Assembly (NCBI GenBank): GCA_910585465.1
Contig: CAJUEW010000007.1
Span: forward strand, 73,586 to 137,585
Direction of reading: 5' to 3'
DNA: 64,000 bases
DNA from: an uncultured Lachnospiraceae bacterium
GTDB lineage: Bacteria > Bacillota > Clostridia > Lachnospirales > Lachnospiraceae
In this document: positions 33,994-42,421 of the stretch, in pieces
Layout of the letters: each line of letters begins with the position of its first letter
Position numbering within the stretch: the first letter of the stretch is position 1
Program-made: the position numbers and the translations under genes
The notes under the pieces: generated by a model
Database searches by the model: none
Told to the model about the DNA's origin: nothing
The model's input: only the letters and a program-made list of their open reading frames with translations

Positions 33994-34614
33994 ATGGCAA
34001 ACGTATCTGTTTATAATATGGAAGGCAAAGAAGTTGGCGCTATGGAATTAAGCGATGCGGTATTCGGTGTTGATGTGAATGAACATCTGGTACACATGGC
34101 AGTAGTTGCACAGCTTGCGAATAAAAGACAGGGAACCCAGAAAGCGAAAACCCGTTCCGAAGTTTCCGGCGGAGGAAGAAAGCCGTGGAGACAGAAGGGA
34201 ACCGGACATGCCCGTCAGGGTTCTACAAGAGCTCCCCAGTGGACTGGCGGCGGCGTAGTATTTGCTCCGGTGCCAAGAGATTATACAATCAGACTGAACA
34301 AGAAAGAGAAGAGACTGGCTCTTAAATCTGCTCTGACCAGCAGAGTGCAGGAGAACAAGTTTATCGTTCTTGACGAGCTGAAATTTGATGAGATTAAGAC
34401 TAAAAAGATGCAGGCAGTAATGGATGCACTGAAAGTATCCAAGGCATTGGTTATTCTGAATGAGAATGATGAAAATGTTGTTAGGTCTGCAAGAAACATT
34501 AAAAACGTTCAGACAGCTTTGACGAATACCATTAACGTATATGATATTTTGAAATACAATACTGTAATCGTTACAAAAGCTGCTGTTGCAACCATCGAGG
34601 AGGTATATGCGTAA
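33994..34614 (+). CDS. rplD: 50S ribosomal protein L4
   Basis: 206 residues. Key segments are MANVSVYNMEGKEVG, the extended loop QKAKTRSEVSGGGRKPWRQKGTGHARQGSTRAPQWTGGGVVFAP that lines the exit tunnel, and the C-terminal globular part. L4 represses the S10 operon in some bacteria by binding the leader; whether it does so here is unknown. Its stop overlaps the rplW start by one base (TAATG). Confidence 0.98.
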   Translation: MANVSVYNMEGKEVGAMELSDAVFGVDVNEHLVHMAVVAQLANKRQGTQKAKTRSEVSGGGRKPWRQKGTGHARQGSTRAPQWTGGGVVFAPVPRDYTIRLNKKEKRLALKSALTSRVQENKFIVLDELKFDEIKTKKMQAVMDALKVSKALVILNENDENVVRSARNIKNVQTALTNTINVYDILKYNTVIVTKAAVATIEEVYA

Positions 34615-34913
34615 TGGCTGATATTAAATACTATGATGTAATCCTCAAACCGGTTATTACCGAGAAAAGTATGGATGCTATGGGCCAGAAGAAATATACC
34701 TTTCTGGTGCATACAGAAGCAACCAAGTCTCAGGTAAAAGAAGCAGTGGAGAAGATGTTCTCGGGAACAAAAGTAAAGAGTGTCAATACCATGAACTGCA
34801 GCGGAAAGAGCAAGAGACGCGGTATGACAGTGGGAAAGACTGCTAAAACAAAGAAAGCAATTGTACAGTTGACTGCTGACAGCAAGGATATCGAGATTTT
34901 CGAGGGACTGTAA
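34614..34913 (+). CDS. rplW: 50S ribosomal protein L23
   Basis: 99 residues. MADIKYYDVILKPVITEKSMDAMGQKKYTFLVHTEATKSQVKEAVEKMF is the typical L23 start. It lies at the exit-tunnel rim and docks the signal recognition particle and trigger factor. A 118-base gap to rplB contains a small stem (GGAAGA 34925-34930 with TCTTCC 34951-34956). Confidence 0.98.
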   Translation: MADIKYYDVILKPVITEKSMDAMGQKKYTFLVHTEATKSQVKEAVEKMFSGTKVKSVNTMNCSGKSKRRGMTVGKTAKTKKAIVQLTADSKDIEIFEGL

Positions 34914-35031
34914 GATAAACCGGGGGAAGAAAAATGAATTTTCATGGTTATCTTCCGCCGGGGCTGATTGCTGAACTATATGTTTACTACAAACATGATG
35001 ACTAAAGTAGAGTTTGAAAGGAGATAAAGTA

Positions 35032-35874
35032 ATGGGAATTAAAACTTACCGCCCATACACACCTTCCAGAAGACATATGTCCGGATATGATTTCGCTGAG
35101 ATTACCAAAAGTACTCCGGAGAAATCTCTGACTGCTTCCTTAAAGAAGAATGCCGGACGTAATGCCCAGGGTAAAATCACTGTAAGACACCGCGGAGGCG
35201 GTTCCAGAAGAAAATACAGAATCATTGACTTCAAGAGAAGAAAAGACGGTATTCCGGCAACGGTTATCGGAATCGAATACGATCCGAACAGAACCGCTAA
35301 TATCGCATTAATCTGCTACGCAGACGGCGAAAAGGCTTATATCCTTGCGCCGCAGGGACTGAAAGACGGAATGGTCGTTATGAACGGACCGGAGGCTGAA
35401 GTGCATGTGGGAAACTGCCTGCCGCTTGAAAATATTCCGGTTGGTACTATGGTTCATAACGTAGAATTATATGCAGGCAAGGGCGGACAGCTGGTTCGTT
35501 CTGCAGGCAACAGTGCACAGCTTATGGCTAAAGAAGGCAAATATGCAACCTTAAGAATGCCATCTGGTGAAATGAGAATGGTACCAATAGGCTGCCGTGC
35601 AACCATCGGTGTTGTAGGCAACGGTGAGCACAACCTGATTAATATCGGTAAAGCAGGCCGTAAACGCCATATGGGTATCAGACCTACTGTCCGCGGTTCT
35701 GTTATGAACCCGAATGATCATCCGCATGGTGGTGGAGAAGGAAAGACTGGTATCGGTCGTCCGGGTCCATGCACACCTTGGGGTAAACCGGCGCTTGGTC
35801 TGAAGACAAGAAAGAAAAACAAGCAGTCCAATAAGCTGATCGTAAGAAGAAGAGACGGTAGAACATTTAAATAA
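35032..35874 (+). CDS. rplB: 50S ribosomal protein L2
   Basis: 280 residues from MGIKTYRPYTPSRRHMSGYDF. Conserved parts include RNAQGKITVRHRGGGSRRKYRIIDFKR and the C-terminal rRNA-binding loop GSVMNPNDHPHGGGEGKTGIGRPGPCTPWGKPALGLKTRKKNK with the peptidyl-transferase-near His. GAAAGGAG precedes ATG 35032; an in-frame start six codons earlier overlaps this ribosome site and is rejected. Confidence 0.98.
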   Translation: MGIKTYRPYTPSRRHMSGYDFAEITKSTPEKSLTASLKKNAGRNAQGKITVRHRGGGSRRKYRIIDFKRRKDGIPATVIGIEYDPNRTANIALICYADGEKAYILAPQGLKDGMVVMNGPEAEVHVGNCLPLENIPVGTMVHNVELYAGKGGQLVRSAGNSAQLMAKEGKYATLRMPSGEMRMVPIGCRATIGVVGNGEHNLINIGKAGRKRHMGIRPTVRGSVMNPNDHPHGGGEGKTGIGRPGPCTPWGKPALGLKTRKKNKQSNKLIVRRRDGRTFK

Positions 35875-35893
35875 TTAAGAGGAGGTTTCACCA

Positions 35894-36172
35894 ATGGCTC
35901 GTTCGTTAAAAAAAGGACCATTTGCAGATGCTAGCTTACTGAAAAAAGTAGACGCAATGAACGCAAGCGGAAACAAGGCTGTTATTAAGACCTGGTCCCG
36001 CCGTTCCACCATTTTCCCGCAGATGGTTTCCCATACATTTGCAGTTCATGATGGAAGAAAACATGTGCCGGTATATGTTACCGAGGATATGGTAGGACAC
36101 AAGCTTGGAGAGTTCGTGCCAACCAGAACCTACAGAGGACATGGAAAAGACGAGAAAAAATCCAGACGTTAA
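35894..36172 (+). CDS. rpsS: 30S ribosomal protein S19
   Basis: 92 residues. MARSLKKGPFADASLLKKV and IKTWSRRSTIFPQMVSHTFAVHDGRKHVPVYVTEDMVGHKLGEFVPTRTYRGH are standard S19. It sits in the 30S head near S13. AGGAGG precedes the ATG. Confidence 0.98.
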   Translation: MARSLKKGPFADASLLKKVDAMNASGNKAVIKTWSRRSTIFPQMVSHTFAVHDGRKHVPVYVTEDMVGHKLGEFVPTRTYRGHGKDEKKSRR

Positions 36173-36202
36173 CAGTCAATTTTTGGAAGGAGGTTTCATC
36201 TA

Positions 36203-36592
36203 ATGGCAAAAGGATCCAGAAGTCAGATTAAAAGAGAGAGAAATGCGAAAAAGGATACCAGACCATCTGCTAAGTTATCTTATGCACGTGTTTCTGTCCA
36301 GAAAGCATGCTTCGTATTAGACGCCATCAGAGGTAAAGATGTACAGACAGCGCTTGGCATTGTTGCTTACAATCCGAGATATGCTTCTACATTAATAGAA
36401 AAATTATTAAAATCCGCAGTTGCAAATGCGGAGAACAACAATGGAATGAAAGCTGAGAATCTTTATGTTGCAGAGTGCTACGCAAATAAAGGACCGACCA
36501 TGAAGAGAATCAGACCAAGAGCACAGGGCCGTGCTTATCGTATTGAGAAAAGAATGAGCCATATCACAATTGTGCTTGATGAGAAGAAATAA
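36203..36592 (+). CDS. rplV: 50S ribosomal protein L22
   Basis: 129 residues. A basic Lys/Arg-rich N-terminal extension of about 20 residues (MAKGSRSQIKRERNAKKDTRP) precedes the L22 core (AKLSYARVSVQKACFVLDAIRGKDVQTALGIV, then the tunnel hairpin ending GRAYRIEKRMSHITIVL). L22 lines the macrolide-binding constriction of the exit tunnel. GAAGGAGG precedes the ATG. Confidence 0.98.
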   Translation: MAKGSRSQIKRERNAKKDTRPSAKLSYARVSVQKACFVLDAIRGKDVQTALGIVAYNPRYASTLIEKLLKSAVANAENNNGMKAENLYVAECYANKGPTMKRIRPRAQGRAYRIEKRMSHITIVLDEKK

Positions 36593-36603
36593 GGAGGGCA
36601 ATC

Positions 36604-37260
36604 ATGGGACAGAAAGTTAACCCGCACGGCCTTAGAGTCGGTGTTATTAAAGACTGGGATTCCAAATGGTACGCTGAAGCTGATTTTGCAGACTGCTTAG
36701 TTGAAGACTATCAGATCAGAAAGTTCCTGAAGAAAAAATTATACAGCGCAGGTGTTTCTAAGATTGAGATCGAAAGAACCTCTGATCGCGTAAAAATTAT
36801 TATTTCCACTGCAAAGCCTGGAATGATCATCGGTAAGGGCGGCGCTGAGATTGAGAAGGTAAGAGCTGAACTGCAGAAGATGACTACGAAAAAGGTAGTT
36901 GTGGATATCAAAGAAGTGAAAAGACCGGATCGCGAGGCCCAGCTTGTGGCTGAGAACATCGCTCAGCAGCTGGAGAACCGTATCTCCTTCCGCCGTGCTA
37001 TGAAATCCTGCATGGGAAGAGCTATGAAATCCGGTGCAAAGGGAATCAAGGCATCCTGTTCCGGACGTCTGGGAGGAGCTGATATGGCCCGTACCGAGAC
37101 CTATTCCGATGGTACCATCCCACTGCATACTTTAAGAGCAGATATTGACTATGGTTTCGCTGAGGCAGATACCACCTACGGTAAAATTGGCGTTAAGGTG
37201 TGGATCTACAAGGGCGAGGTTCTTCCAACAAAGGCAGCAAAGGAAGGGAGCGATAAATAA
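36604..37260 (+). CDS. rpsC: 30S ribosomal protein S3
   Basis: 218 residues. MGQKVNPHGLRVGVIKDWDSKWYA, the KH motif IIISTAKPGMIIGKGGAEIEKVRAEL and the C-terminal domain SGRLGGADMARTETYSDGTIPLHTLRADIDYGFAEADTTYGKIGVKVWIYKGE identify S3. It forms part of the mRNA entry tunnel. The stop overlaps the rplP ATG by one base. Confidence 0.98.
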   Translation: MGQKVNPHGLRVGVIKDWDSKWYAEADFADCLVEDYQIRKFLKKKLYSAGVSKIEIERTSDRVKIIISTAKPGMIIGKGGAEIEKVRAELQKMTTKKVVVDIKEVKRPDREAQLVAENIAQQLENRISFRRAMKSCMGRAMKSGAKGIKASCSGRLGGADMARTETYSDGTIPLHTLRADIDYGFAEADTTYGKIGVKVWIYKGEVLPTKAAKEGSDK

Positions 37261-37697
37261 TGTTAATGCCAAAGAGAGTAAAACGCCGTAAACAGTTCCG
37301 CGGTACAATGGCTGGTAAGGCGTTAAGAGGTAATAAAATTACAAATGGTGAATACGGTATTGTCGCTATGGAGCCATGCTGGATTAAATCCAATCAGATT
37401 GAGGCAGCCCGTATTGCTATGACCCGTTATATCAAGCGTGGCGGTAAAGTCTGGATTAAGATTTTTCCGGATAAACCTGTAACCAATAAACCGGCTGAAA
37501 CACGTATGGGTTCCGGTAAAGGAACACTGGAATACTGGGTGGCAGTTGTAAAGCCAGGACGCGTTATGTTTGAGATTTCCGGCGTATCCGAGGAGATTGC
37601 AAGAGAGGCGTTACGTCTCGCTACTCATAAGTTACCCTGCAAATGCAAAGTCGTTTCTCGTGCAGACTTAGAAGGCGGTGATAACAGTGAAAATTAA
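37260..37697 (+). CDS. rplP: 50S ribosomal protein L16
   Basis: 145 residues. MPKRVKRRKQFRGTMAGKALRGN and VTNKPAETRMGSGKGTLEYWVAVVKPGRVMFEISGV are diagnostic. L16 sits near the A-site tRNA elbow. The coupled ATG at 37260 (TAATG) is used; the ATG two codons later is an alternative. Confidence 0.97.
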   Translation: MLMPKRVKRRKQFRGTMAGKALRGNKITNGEYGIVAMEPCWIKSNQIEAARIAMTRYIKRGGKVWIKIFPDKPVTNKPAETRMGSGKGTLEYWVAVVKPGRVMFEISGVSEEIAREALRLATHKLPCKCKVVSRADLEGGDNSEN

Positions 37698-37887
37698 TAA
37701 GTATGTAGAAGATTTAAAGGCAAAATCAGCTTCTGAATTAAATACAGAATTAGTAGCTGCTAAGAAGGAACTTTTCAATCTGAGATTCCAGAATGCAACC
37801 AACCAGTTAGATAACACTGCAAGAATCAAAGAGGTCCGCAAGAACATTGCCCGGATTCAGACTGTTATCGCTGAGAAGAACGCATAA
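37687..37887 (+). CDS. rpmC: 50S ribosomal protein L29
   Basis: 66 residues: M(V)KINKYVEDLKAKSASELNTEL, then KKELFNLRFQNATNQLDNTARIKEVRKNIARIQTVIAEK, a two-helix L29. The start is taken as the GTG at 37687, which follows GGCGGTGAT complementary to 16S rRNA. A GTG nine bases earlier would lie inside that site. The gene overlaps the end of rplP by 11 bases. Confidence 0.95.
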   Translation: MKINKYVEDLKAKSASELNTELVAAKKELFNLRFQNATNQLDNTARIKEVRKNIARIQTVIAEKNA

Positions 37888-37927
37888 AATTCCTGTGATA
37901 TCAGTTTGAGAAAGGAGATAGATAATC

Positions 37928-38182
37928 GTGGAAAGAAATCTGAGAAAAACACGTGTTGGTAAAGTTGTTAGCGATAAGATGAATAAGACAATTGTGGTTG
38001 CTGTGGAAGACCATGTAAAGCATCCGCTTTATGGAAAAATCGTTAAGAAAACCTATAAATTAAAAGCTCATGATGAGAACAATGAGTGCGGAATCGGTGA
38101 TACCGTAAAAGTTATGGAAACCAGACCATTGTCCAAGGATAAGAGATGGAGACTGGTCAGCATTATTGAAAAAGCCAGATAG
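37928..38182 (+). CDS. rpsQ: 30S ribosomal protein S17
   Basis: 84 residues with a GTG start behind GAAAGGAG. The sequence ERNLRKTRVGKVVSDKMNKTIVVAVEDHVKHPLYGKIVKKTYKLKAHDE and the end TRPLSKDKRWRLVSIIEKAR are standard S17 (OB-fold, binds 16S helices 7 and 11). Confidence 0.97.
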   Translation: MERNLRKTRVGKVVSDKMNKTIVVAVEDHVKHPLYGKIVKKTYKLKAHDENNECGIGDTVKVMETRPLSKDKRWRLVSIIEKAR

Positions 38183-38194
38183 GAGGATGCTGCA

Positions 38195-38563
38195 ATGGTA
38201 CAGCAGGAAACAAGACTTAAGGTTGCTGACAACACCGGTGCAAAAGAATTACTCTGCATCCGCGTTATGGGCGGCTCTACCAGAAGATATGCAAATATCG
38301 GTGATGTAATTGTTGCCACCGTTAAAGATGCAACACCAGGAGGTGTTGTTAAAAAGGGTGATGTAGTAAAGGCAGTTGTGGTACGTACTGTAAAGGGTGC
38401 ACGCCGTAAAGACGGTTCCTACATCAAATTTGATGAGAACGCTGCGGTTATCATCAAAGAGGATAAGAACCCGAGAGGAACCCGTATCTTTGGGCCGGTA
38501 GCAAGAGAGCTTCGTGAGAAACAGTTCATGAAGATTGTGTCCCTTGCTCCGGAAGTATTATAG
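38195..38563 (+). CDS. rplN: 50S ribosomal protein L14
   Basis: 122 residues. MVQQETRLKVADNTGAKELLCIRVMGGSTRRYANIGDVIVATVKDATPGG and GTRIFGPVARELREKQFMKIVSLAPEVL are diagnostic. It is located at the subunit interface. AGGAGG precedes the ATG. Confidence 0.98.
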   Translation: MVQQETRLKVADNTGAKELLCIRVMGGSTRRYANIGDVIVATVKDATPGGVVKKGDVVKAVVVRTVKGARRKDGSYIKFDENAAVIIKEDKNPRGTRIFGPVARELREKQFMKIVSLAPEVL

Positions 38564-38576
38564 GAGGTATCGGAAT

Positions 38577-38888
38577 ATGTCTACAATAAAAATCAAAAAG
38601 GGTGATACCGTAAGAGTCATTGCCGGTACTGAAAAAGGCAGTGAGGGTAAGGTTATCGCGATAAACCGCAAAAACAACACTGTTTTTGTGGAAGGCGTAA
38701 ATATGCTTACAAAACACACAAAACCGTCACCTGCAAATCAGCAGGGCGGAATTGTTCATCAGGAGGGCCCCATCGACATTTCCAATGTAATGTATGTAAG
38801 CGACGGAAAGGTATCCAGAATCGGGTATAAGATGGATGGAGACAAAAAAGTCCGCGTTGCAAAAGCAACGGGTAAAGTGATTGATTAA
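38577..38888 (+). CDS. rplX: 50S ribosomal protein L24
   Basis: 103 residues from MSTIKIKKGDTVRVIAGTEKGSEGKVIAINRK, a KOW motif, then VNMLTKHTKPSPANQQGGIVHQEGPIDISNVM. It is an early 50S assembly protein. AGGAGG lies directly after the rplN stop; the frame extending into rplN is not used. Confidence 0.97.
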   Translation: MSTIKIKKGDTVRVIAGTEKGSEGKVIAINRKNNTVFVEGVNMLTKHTKPSPANQQGGIVHQEGPIDISNVMYVSDGKVSRIGYKMDGDKKVRVAKATGKVID

Positions 38889-38914
38889 TATTGGAGAGAG
38901 GAGGTCCGAAAAAG

Positions 38915-39454
38915 TTGAGTAGACTCAGTGAACAGTACAAAAATGAGATCGTAGATGCTATGATCAAAAAATTTGGATATAAAAATGCAATGGAAGTGCC
39001 GAAGCTTAACAAGGTTGTTATCAACATGGGTGTTGGCGAGGCAAAAGAAAATGCAAAAATACTGGATTCTGCAGTGAAGGATCTGGAGACGATTGCCGGA
39101 CAGAAGGCAGTTGTGACCAAGGCCAAGAACTCTGTCGCAAACTTTAAAATCCGTGAGGGTATGGCAATTGGCTGTAAGGTTACGCTTCGCGGCGAGAAAA
39201 TGTATGAGTTTGTAGATCGTCTGGTAAACCTTGCGCTGCCGCGCGTGCGCGACTTCAGAGGCGTGAATCCGAATGCATTTGACGGCAGAGGAAATTATGC
39301 GCTTGGTATCAAGGAACAGTTGATTTTCCCGGAAATTGAATACGATAAGGTGGACAAGGTAAGAGGTATGGATATTATTTTCGTTACCACTGCCAAGACA
39401 GATGAGGAAGCCCGTTATCTGTTAAGCTTATTCAATATGCCATTTGCCAAATAA
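38915..39454 (+). CDS. rplE: 50S ribosomal protein L5
   Basis: 179 residues, the same length as in Bacillus, from the TTG at 38915. GGAGG at 38900-38904 lies ten bases before it. The earlier in-frame TTG at 38891 would place the ribosome site inside the gene. Conserved text includes LNKVVINMGVGEAKEN, GQKAVVTKAKNSVANFKIREGMAIGCKVTLRG and LPRVRDFRGVNPNAFDGRGNYALGIKEQLIFPEIEYDKVDKVRGMDI. It contacts 5S rRNA and P-site tRNA. Confidence 0.96.
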   Translation: MSRLSEQYKNEIVDAMIKKFGYKNAMEVPKLNKVVINMGVGEAKENAKILDSAVKDLETIAGQKAVVTKAKNSVANFKIREGMAIGCKVTLRGEKMYEFVDRLVNLALPRVRDFRGVNPNAFDGRGNYALGIKEQLIFPEIEYDKVDKVRGMDIIFVTTAKTDEEARYLLSLFNMPFAK

Positions 39455-39468
39455 GAGGAGGGAATTTC

Positions 39469-39654
39469 ATGGCTAAGACATCAATGAAAATTAAACAGCA
39501 GCGCAAACAGAAATTCTCTACCAGAGAATACAGCCGTTGCAGAATTTGTGGTCGTCCACATGCTTACCTGAGAAAATACGGAATCTGCAGAATTTGTTTC
39601 CGTGAGTTGGCTTATGCGGGTCAGATTCCAGGTGTAAAGAAAGCAAGCTGGTAG
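39469..39654 (+). CDS. rpsZ: 30S ribosomal protein S14, zinc type
   Basis: 61 residues. Four cysteines in CRICGRPHAYLRKYGICRICFRELAY form a zinc ribbon, making this the short zinc-dependent (type Z) S14. AGAGGAGG precedes the ATG. No zinc-independent paralogue is seen in the window. Confidence 0.98.
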   Translation: MAKTSMKIKQQRKQKFSTREYSRCRICGRPHAYLRKYGICRICFRELAYAGQIPGVKKASW

Positions 39655-39725
39655 GCATCCCGCGCTTGACAAAATCAAGCTGAAAGCGAAGATACCTATA
39701 TATTGATATAGAAAGGAGTCTGAAA

Positions 39726-40127
39726 ATGACAACGAACGATCCAATCGCAGATATGCTTACAAGAATCCGTAATGCAAATACTGCAAAGCATGATACCGTA
39801 GATGTTCCGGCATCCAGGATGAAAGTGGCAATCGCTGATATTCTGGTTGATGAAGGTTATATTGCAAAGTATGATTTAGTAGATAACGGTAGCTTTAAGG
39901 ATATCCATATCACTTTAAAATATGGAAAAGATAAAAATGATAAGATTATCGCAGGCATTAAGAGAATTTCCAAACCTGGCTTACGCGTATATGCAGGTAA
40001 GGACAATATGCCTAAAGTACTTGGCGGGCTGGGCATCGCTATTGTTTCCACCAACAAAGGCGTTATGACTGACAAGAAGGCAAGAGAGCTGAATGTAGGC
40101 GGAGAAGTTCTGGCATTCGTTTGGTAA
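39726..40127 (+). CDS. rpsH: 30S ribosomal protein S8
   Basis: 133 residues. MTTNDPIADMLTRIRNANTAKHDTVDVPASRMKVAIADIL and STNKGVMTDKKARELNVGGEVLAFVW are standard S8, which in some bacteria represses the spc operon translationally. AAAGGAG precedes the ATG. Confidence 0.98.
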   Translation: MTTNDPIADMLTRIRNANTAKHDTVDVPASRMKVAIADILVDEGYIAKYDLVDNGSFKDIHITLKYGKDKNDKIIAGIKRISKPGLRVYAGKDNMPKVLGGLGIAIVSTNKGVMTDKKARELNVGGEVLAFVW

Positions 40128-40185
40128 ACCGAAAGCAGCTTAGTGAATCCGAGCCTTTGGCGAAGGAGGAGCTTAGTGTGAGGCC

Positions 40186-40230
40186 GTTCGCACCCCCTGG
40201 CAGGCGCAGCCCGGGCCTGGCGGAGCGAAC
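40186..40230 (+). repeat. GC-rich hairpin between rpsH and rplF
   Basis: GTTCGC (40186-40191) pairs with GCGAAC (40225-40230), and CAGGC (40201-40205) with GCCTG (40215-40219), in a 176-base gap much richer in G+C than the neighbouring genes. The gap also contains AGCTTAGTG twice (about 40137 and 40170). Function unknown; an RNA processing or attenuation element is possible. Confidence 0.5.
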
Positions 40231-40303
40231 ATACTCGTTATACTGAAAACAGAGAAAGTACACTGCTTTCTCCGAAAATCTAAGTAAGGAGGATTTTTGA
40301 ATT

Positions 40304-40843
40304 ATGTCCCGTATCGGAAGATTGCCGGTAGCTATCCCGGAAGGTGTAACCGTGACAGTTGCTGAGGGAAACAAAGTGACCGTAAAAGGTCCAAAGGGAA
40401 CGCTTGAAAGAGTACTCCCGGCAGAAATGACAATTAAAGTAGAAGATGGTCATGTGGTTGTAACAAGGCCTAATGACTTAAAGAAAATGAAATCTTTACA
40501 CGGTTTGACAAGAACCCTGGTTTCCAATATGGTAACAGGTGTACACACTGGTTATGAGAAGGTTCTGGAGGTGAATGGTGTCGGTTACCGCTGCTCCAAA
40601 TCCGGAAAGAAGCTGACCTTAAACCTTGGATACTCTCATCCGGTTGAGATGACGGATCCGGAAGGACTGGAAGCAGTTGTGGATGGAAACAAAATTACTG
40701 TTAAGGGTATTGACAAAGAAAAAGTCGGACAGTACGCTGCTGAGATTCGTGACAAGAGAAGACCCGAACCATATAAGGGCAAGGGTATCAAGTATGAGAC
40801 CGAAGTCATCAGACGTAAAGTTGGTAAGACTGGTAAGAAATAA
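40304..40843 (+). CDS. rplF: 50S ribosomal protein L6
   Basis: 179 residues. MSRIGRLPVAIPEGVTVTVAEGNKVTVKGPKGTLER and the C-terminal RRPEPYKGKGIKYETEVIRRKVGKTGKK are diagnostic for L6 (binds the sarcin-ricin loop region). AAGGAGG lies before the ATG. Confidence 0.98.
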   Translation: MSRIGRLPVAIPEGVTVTVAEGNKVTVKGPKGTLERVLPAEMTIKVEDGHVVVTRPNDLKKMKSLHGLTRTLVSNMVTGVHTGYEKVLEVNGVGYRCSKSGKKLTLNLGYSHPVEMTDPEGLEAVVDGNKITVKGIDKEKVGQYAAEIRDKRRPEPYKGKGIKYETEVIRRKVGKTGKK

Positions 40844-40860
40844 TTAAGGAGAGTGTAAAG

Positions 40861-41229
40861 ATGGTTAGTAAGAAATCAAGAAGTGAAGTCCGCGCTAAAA
40901 AGCACTACAGATTACGTCATCATATCAGCGGCACCGCTGAGAGACCGCGTCTGGCAGTCTTCAGAAGTAATAATCATATGTATGCTCAGGTTATTGACGA
41001 CACTGTGGGAAACACTCTGGTATCTGCTTCTACTCTTCAGAAGGAGATTAAAGCTGAGCTTGAGAAAACCAACAATGTTGATGCAGCAGCATATTTAGGG
41101 AAAGTAATCGCTGAGAGGGCACTGGAAAAGGGAATCAAAGAGGTGGTATTTGACCGCGGAGGCTTCATTTATCAGGGCAAGATTGCAGCGCTTGCTGACG
41201 CAGCACGTACGGCTGGACTGGAATTTTAG
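40861..41229 (+). CDS. rplR: 50S ribosomal protein L18
   Basis: 122 residues. RLRHHISGTAERPRLAVFRSNNHMYAQVIDDTVGNTLVSAST and VFDRGGFIYQGKIAALADAARTAGLEF are standard L18, the 5S rRNA-binding protein of the central protuberance. Confidence 0.98.
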   Translation: MVSKKSRSEVRAKKHYRLRHHISGTAERPRLAVFRSNNHMYAQVIDDTVGNTLVSASTLQKEIKAELEKTNNVDAAAYLGKVIAERALEKGIKEVVFDRGGFIYQGKIAALADAARTAGLEF

Positions 41230-41247
41230 AGGAGGAGGAAACAGACA

Positions 41248-41757
41248 ATGAGACATGAGATTATTGATGCAAGTCAGTTAGAATTAACTGAAAAAGTAGT
41301 GTCAATTAAGCGTGTAAGCAAAACCGTCAAGGGCGGCCGCAACATGCGTTTCACAGCTCTGGTAGTCGTAGGTGACGGAAATGGTCACGTAGGCGCTGGT
41401 CTTGGAAAAGCCACTGAAATTCCGGAAGCAATCCGCAAAGGCAAAGAAGATGCTGTGAAGAAGCTGGTAACAGTTTCATTAGACGATAATAAAAGTATTC
41501 CACATGACAACCTTGGTAAATTCGGGAGCTCTTCTGTGTTGCTGAAGAAGTCTCCGGAAGGTACCGGTATCATCGCAGGTGGTCCGGCCCGTGCGGTTGT
41601 AGAGCTTGCGGGTATTAAAAATATTCGTACCAAGTCTTTAGGCTCCAACAATAAGCAGAATGTTGTACTGGCGACCATTCAAGGCCTGGCCGGCCTTACT
41701 TCTCCGGAAGAGGTTGCTAAAAAGCGTGGCAAATCTGTAGACGAAATCATGGCATAA
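41248..41757 (+). CDS. rpsE: 30S ribosomal protein S5
   Basis: 169 residues. The double-stranded-RNA-type N-domain has VSIKRVSKTVKGGRNMRFTALVVVGDGNGHVGAGLGKATEIPEAIRKG, and the C-terminus has GGPARAVVELAGIKNIRTKSLGSNN. It takes part in decoding fidelity. GAGGAGGA precedes the ATG. Confidence 0.98.
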   Translation: MRHEIIDASQLELTEKVVSIKRVSKTVKGGRNMRFTALVVVGDGNGHVGAGLGKATEIPEAIRKGKEDAVKKLVTVSLDDNKSIPHDNLGKFGSSSVLLKKSPEGTGIIAGGPARAVVELAGIKNIRTKSLGSNNKQNVVLATIQGLAGLTSPEEVAKKRGKSVDEIMA

Positions 41758-41771
41758 GGAGGAGAATGAAC

Positions 41772-41954
41772 ATGGCAGAGAAATTGAGAATCACATTAGT
41801 AAAATCTCCTATCGGAGCTATTCCAAAACAGAAAGCTACTGTAGAAGCTCTCGGTCTTAAAAAGTTAAACAAAACTGTTGAGATGCCGGATAACGAAGCA
41901 GTTCGCGGTATGGTTTGGCATGTAAGACATTTAGTGAAGGTTGAAGAAATCTAA
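41772..41954 (+). CDS. rpmD: 50S ribosomal protein L30
   Basis: 60 residues: MAEKLRITLVKSPIGAIPKQKATVEALGLKKLNKTVEMPDNEAVRGMVWHVRHLVKVEEI. The second ATG (41772) is chosen because AAGGAGG (41757-41763) lies too close to the first ATG (41766). Confidence 0.96.
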   Translation: MAEKLRITLVKSPIGAIPKQKATVEALGLKKLNKTVEMPDNEAVRGMVWHVRHLVKVEEI

Positions 41955-41980
41955 TTTTGCAAAGTTAAGGAGGTGCCATA

Positions 41981-42421
41981 ATGGACTTATCGAATTTACA
42001 GTACGCGGAAGGCTCTAAACAGAGCAACAACTTCAGAAGAGGCCGTGGACATGGTTCAGGGAATGGCAAGACTGCAGGCAAGGGCCATAAAGGTCAGAAG
42101 GCTCGTTCCGGAGCGCCAAGACCAGGCTTTGAGGGCGGTCAGATGCCGTTATACAGAAGACTTCCAAAGAGGGGCTTTACCAACCGCAACAGCAAAGTGA
42201 TTGTCGGTATTAATCTGAGCGCTCTGGAAAGATTCGAGAATGACAGCGTAGTTTCTGTAGAGACTCTGATTGCTGAAGGAATCGTTAAGAACCCGAAGGA
42301 CGGTGTTAAGATTCTTGGAAATGGAGAATTAACTAAGAAACTTACAGTTCAGGCCAATGCATTTTCAGCAAGTGCAGCAGCTAAAATTGAAGCTCTTGGT
42401 GGAAAAGCCGAGGTGATTTAA
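41981..42421 (+). CDS. rplO: 50S ribosomal protein L15
   Basis: 146 residues. The Gly/Arg-rich N-terminus (RRGRGHGSGNGKTAGKGHKGQKARSGAPRPGFEGGQMPLYRRLPKRGF) and the C-terminal globular domain are standard. The stop overlaps the secY ATG by one base. Confidence 0.98.
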   Translation: MDLSNLQYAEGSKQSNNFRRGRGHGSGNGKTAGKGHKGQKARSGAPRPGFEGGQMPLYRRLPKRGFTNRNSKVIVGINLSALERFENDSVVSVETLIAEGIVKNPKDGVKILGNGELTKKLTVQANAFSASAAAKIEALGGKAEVI

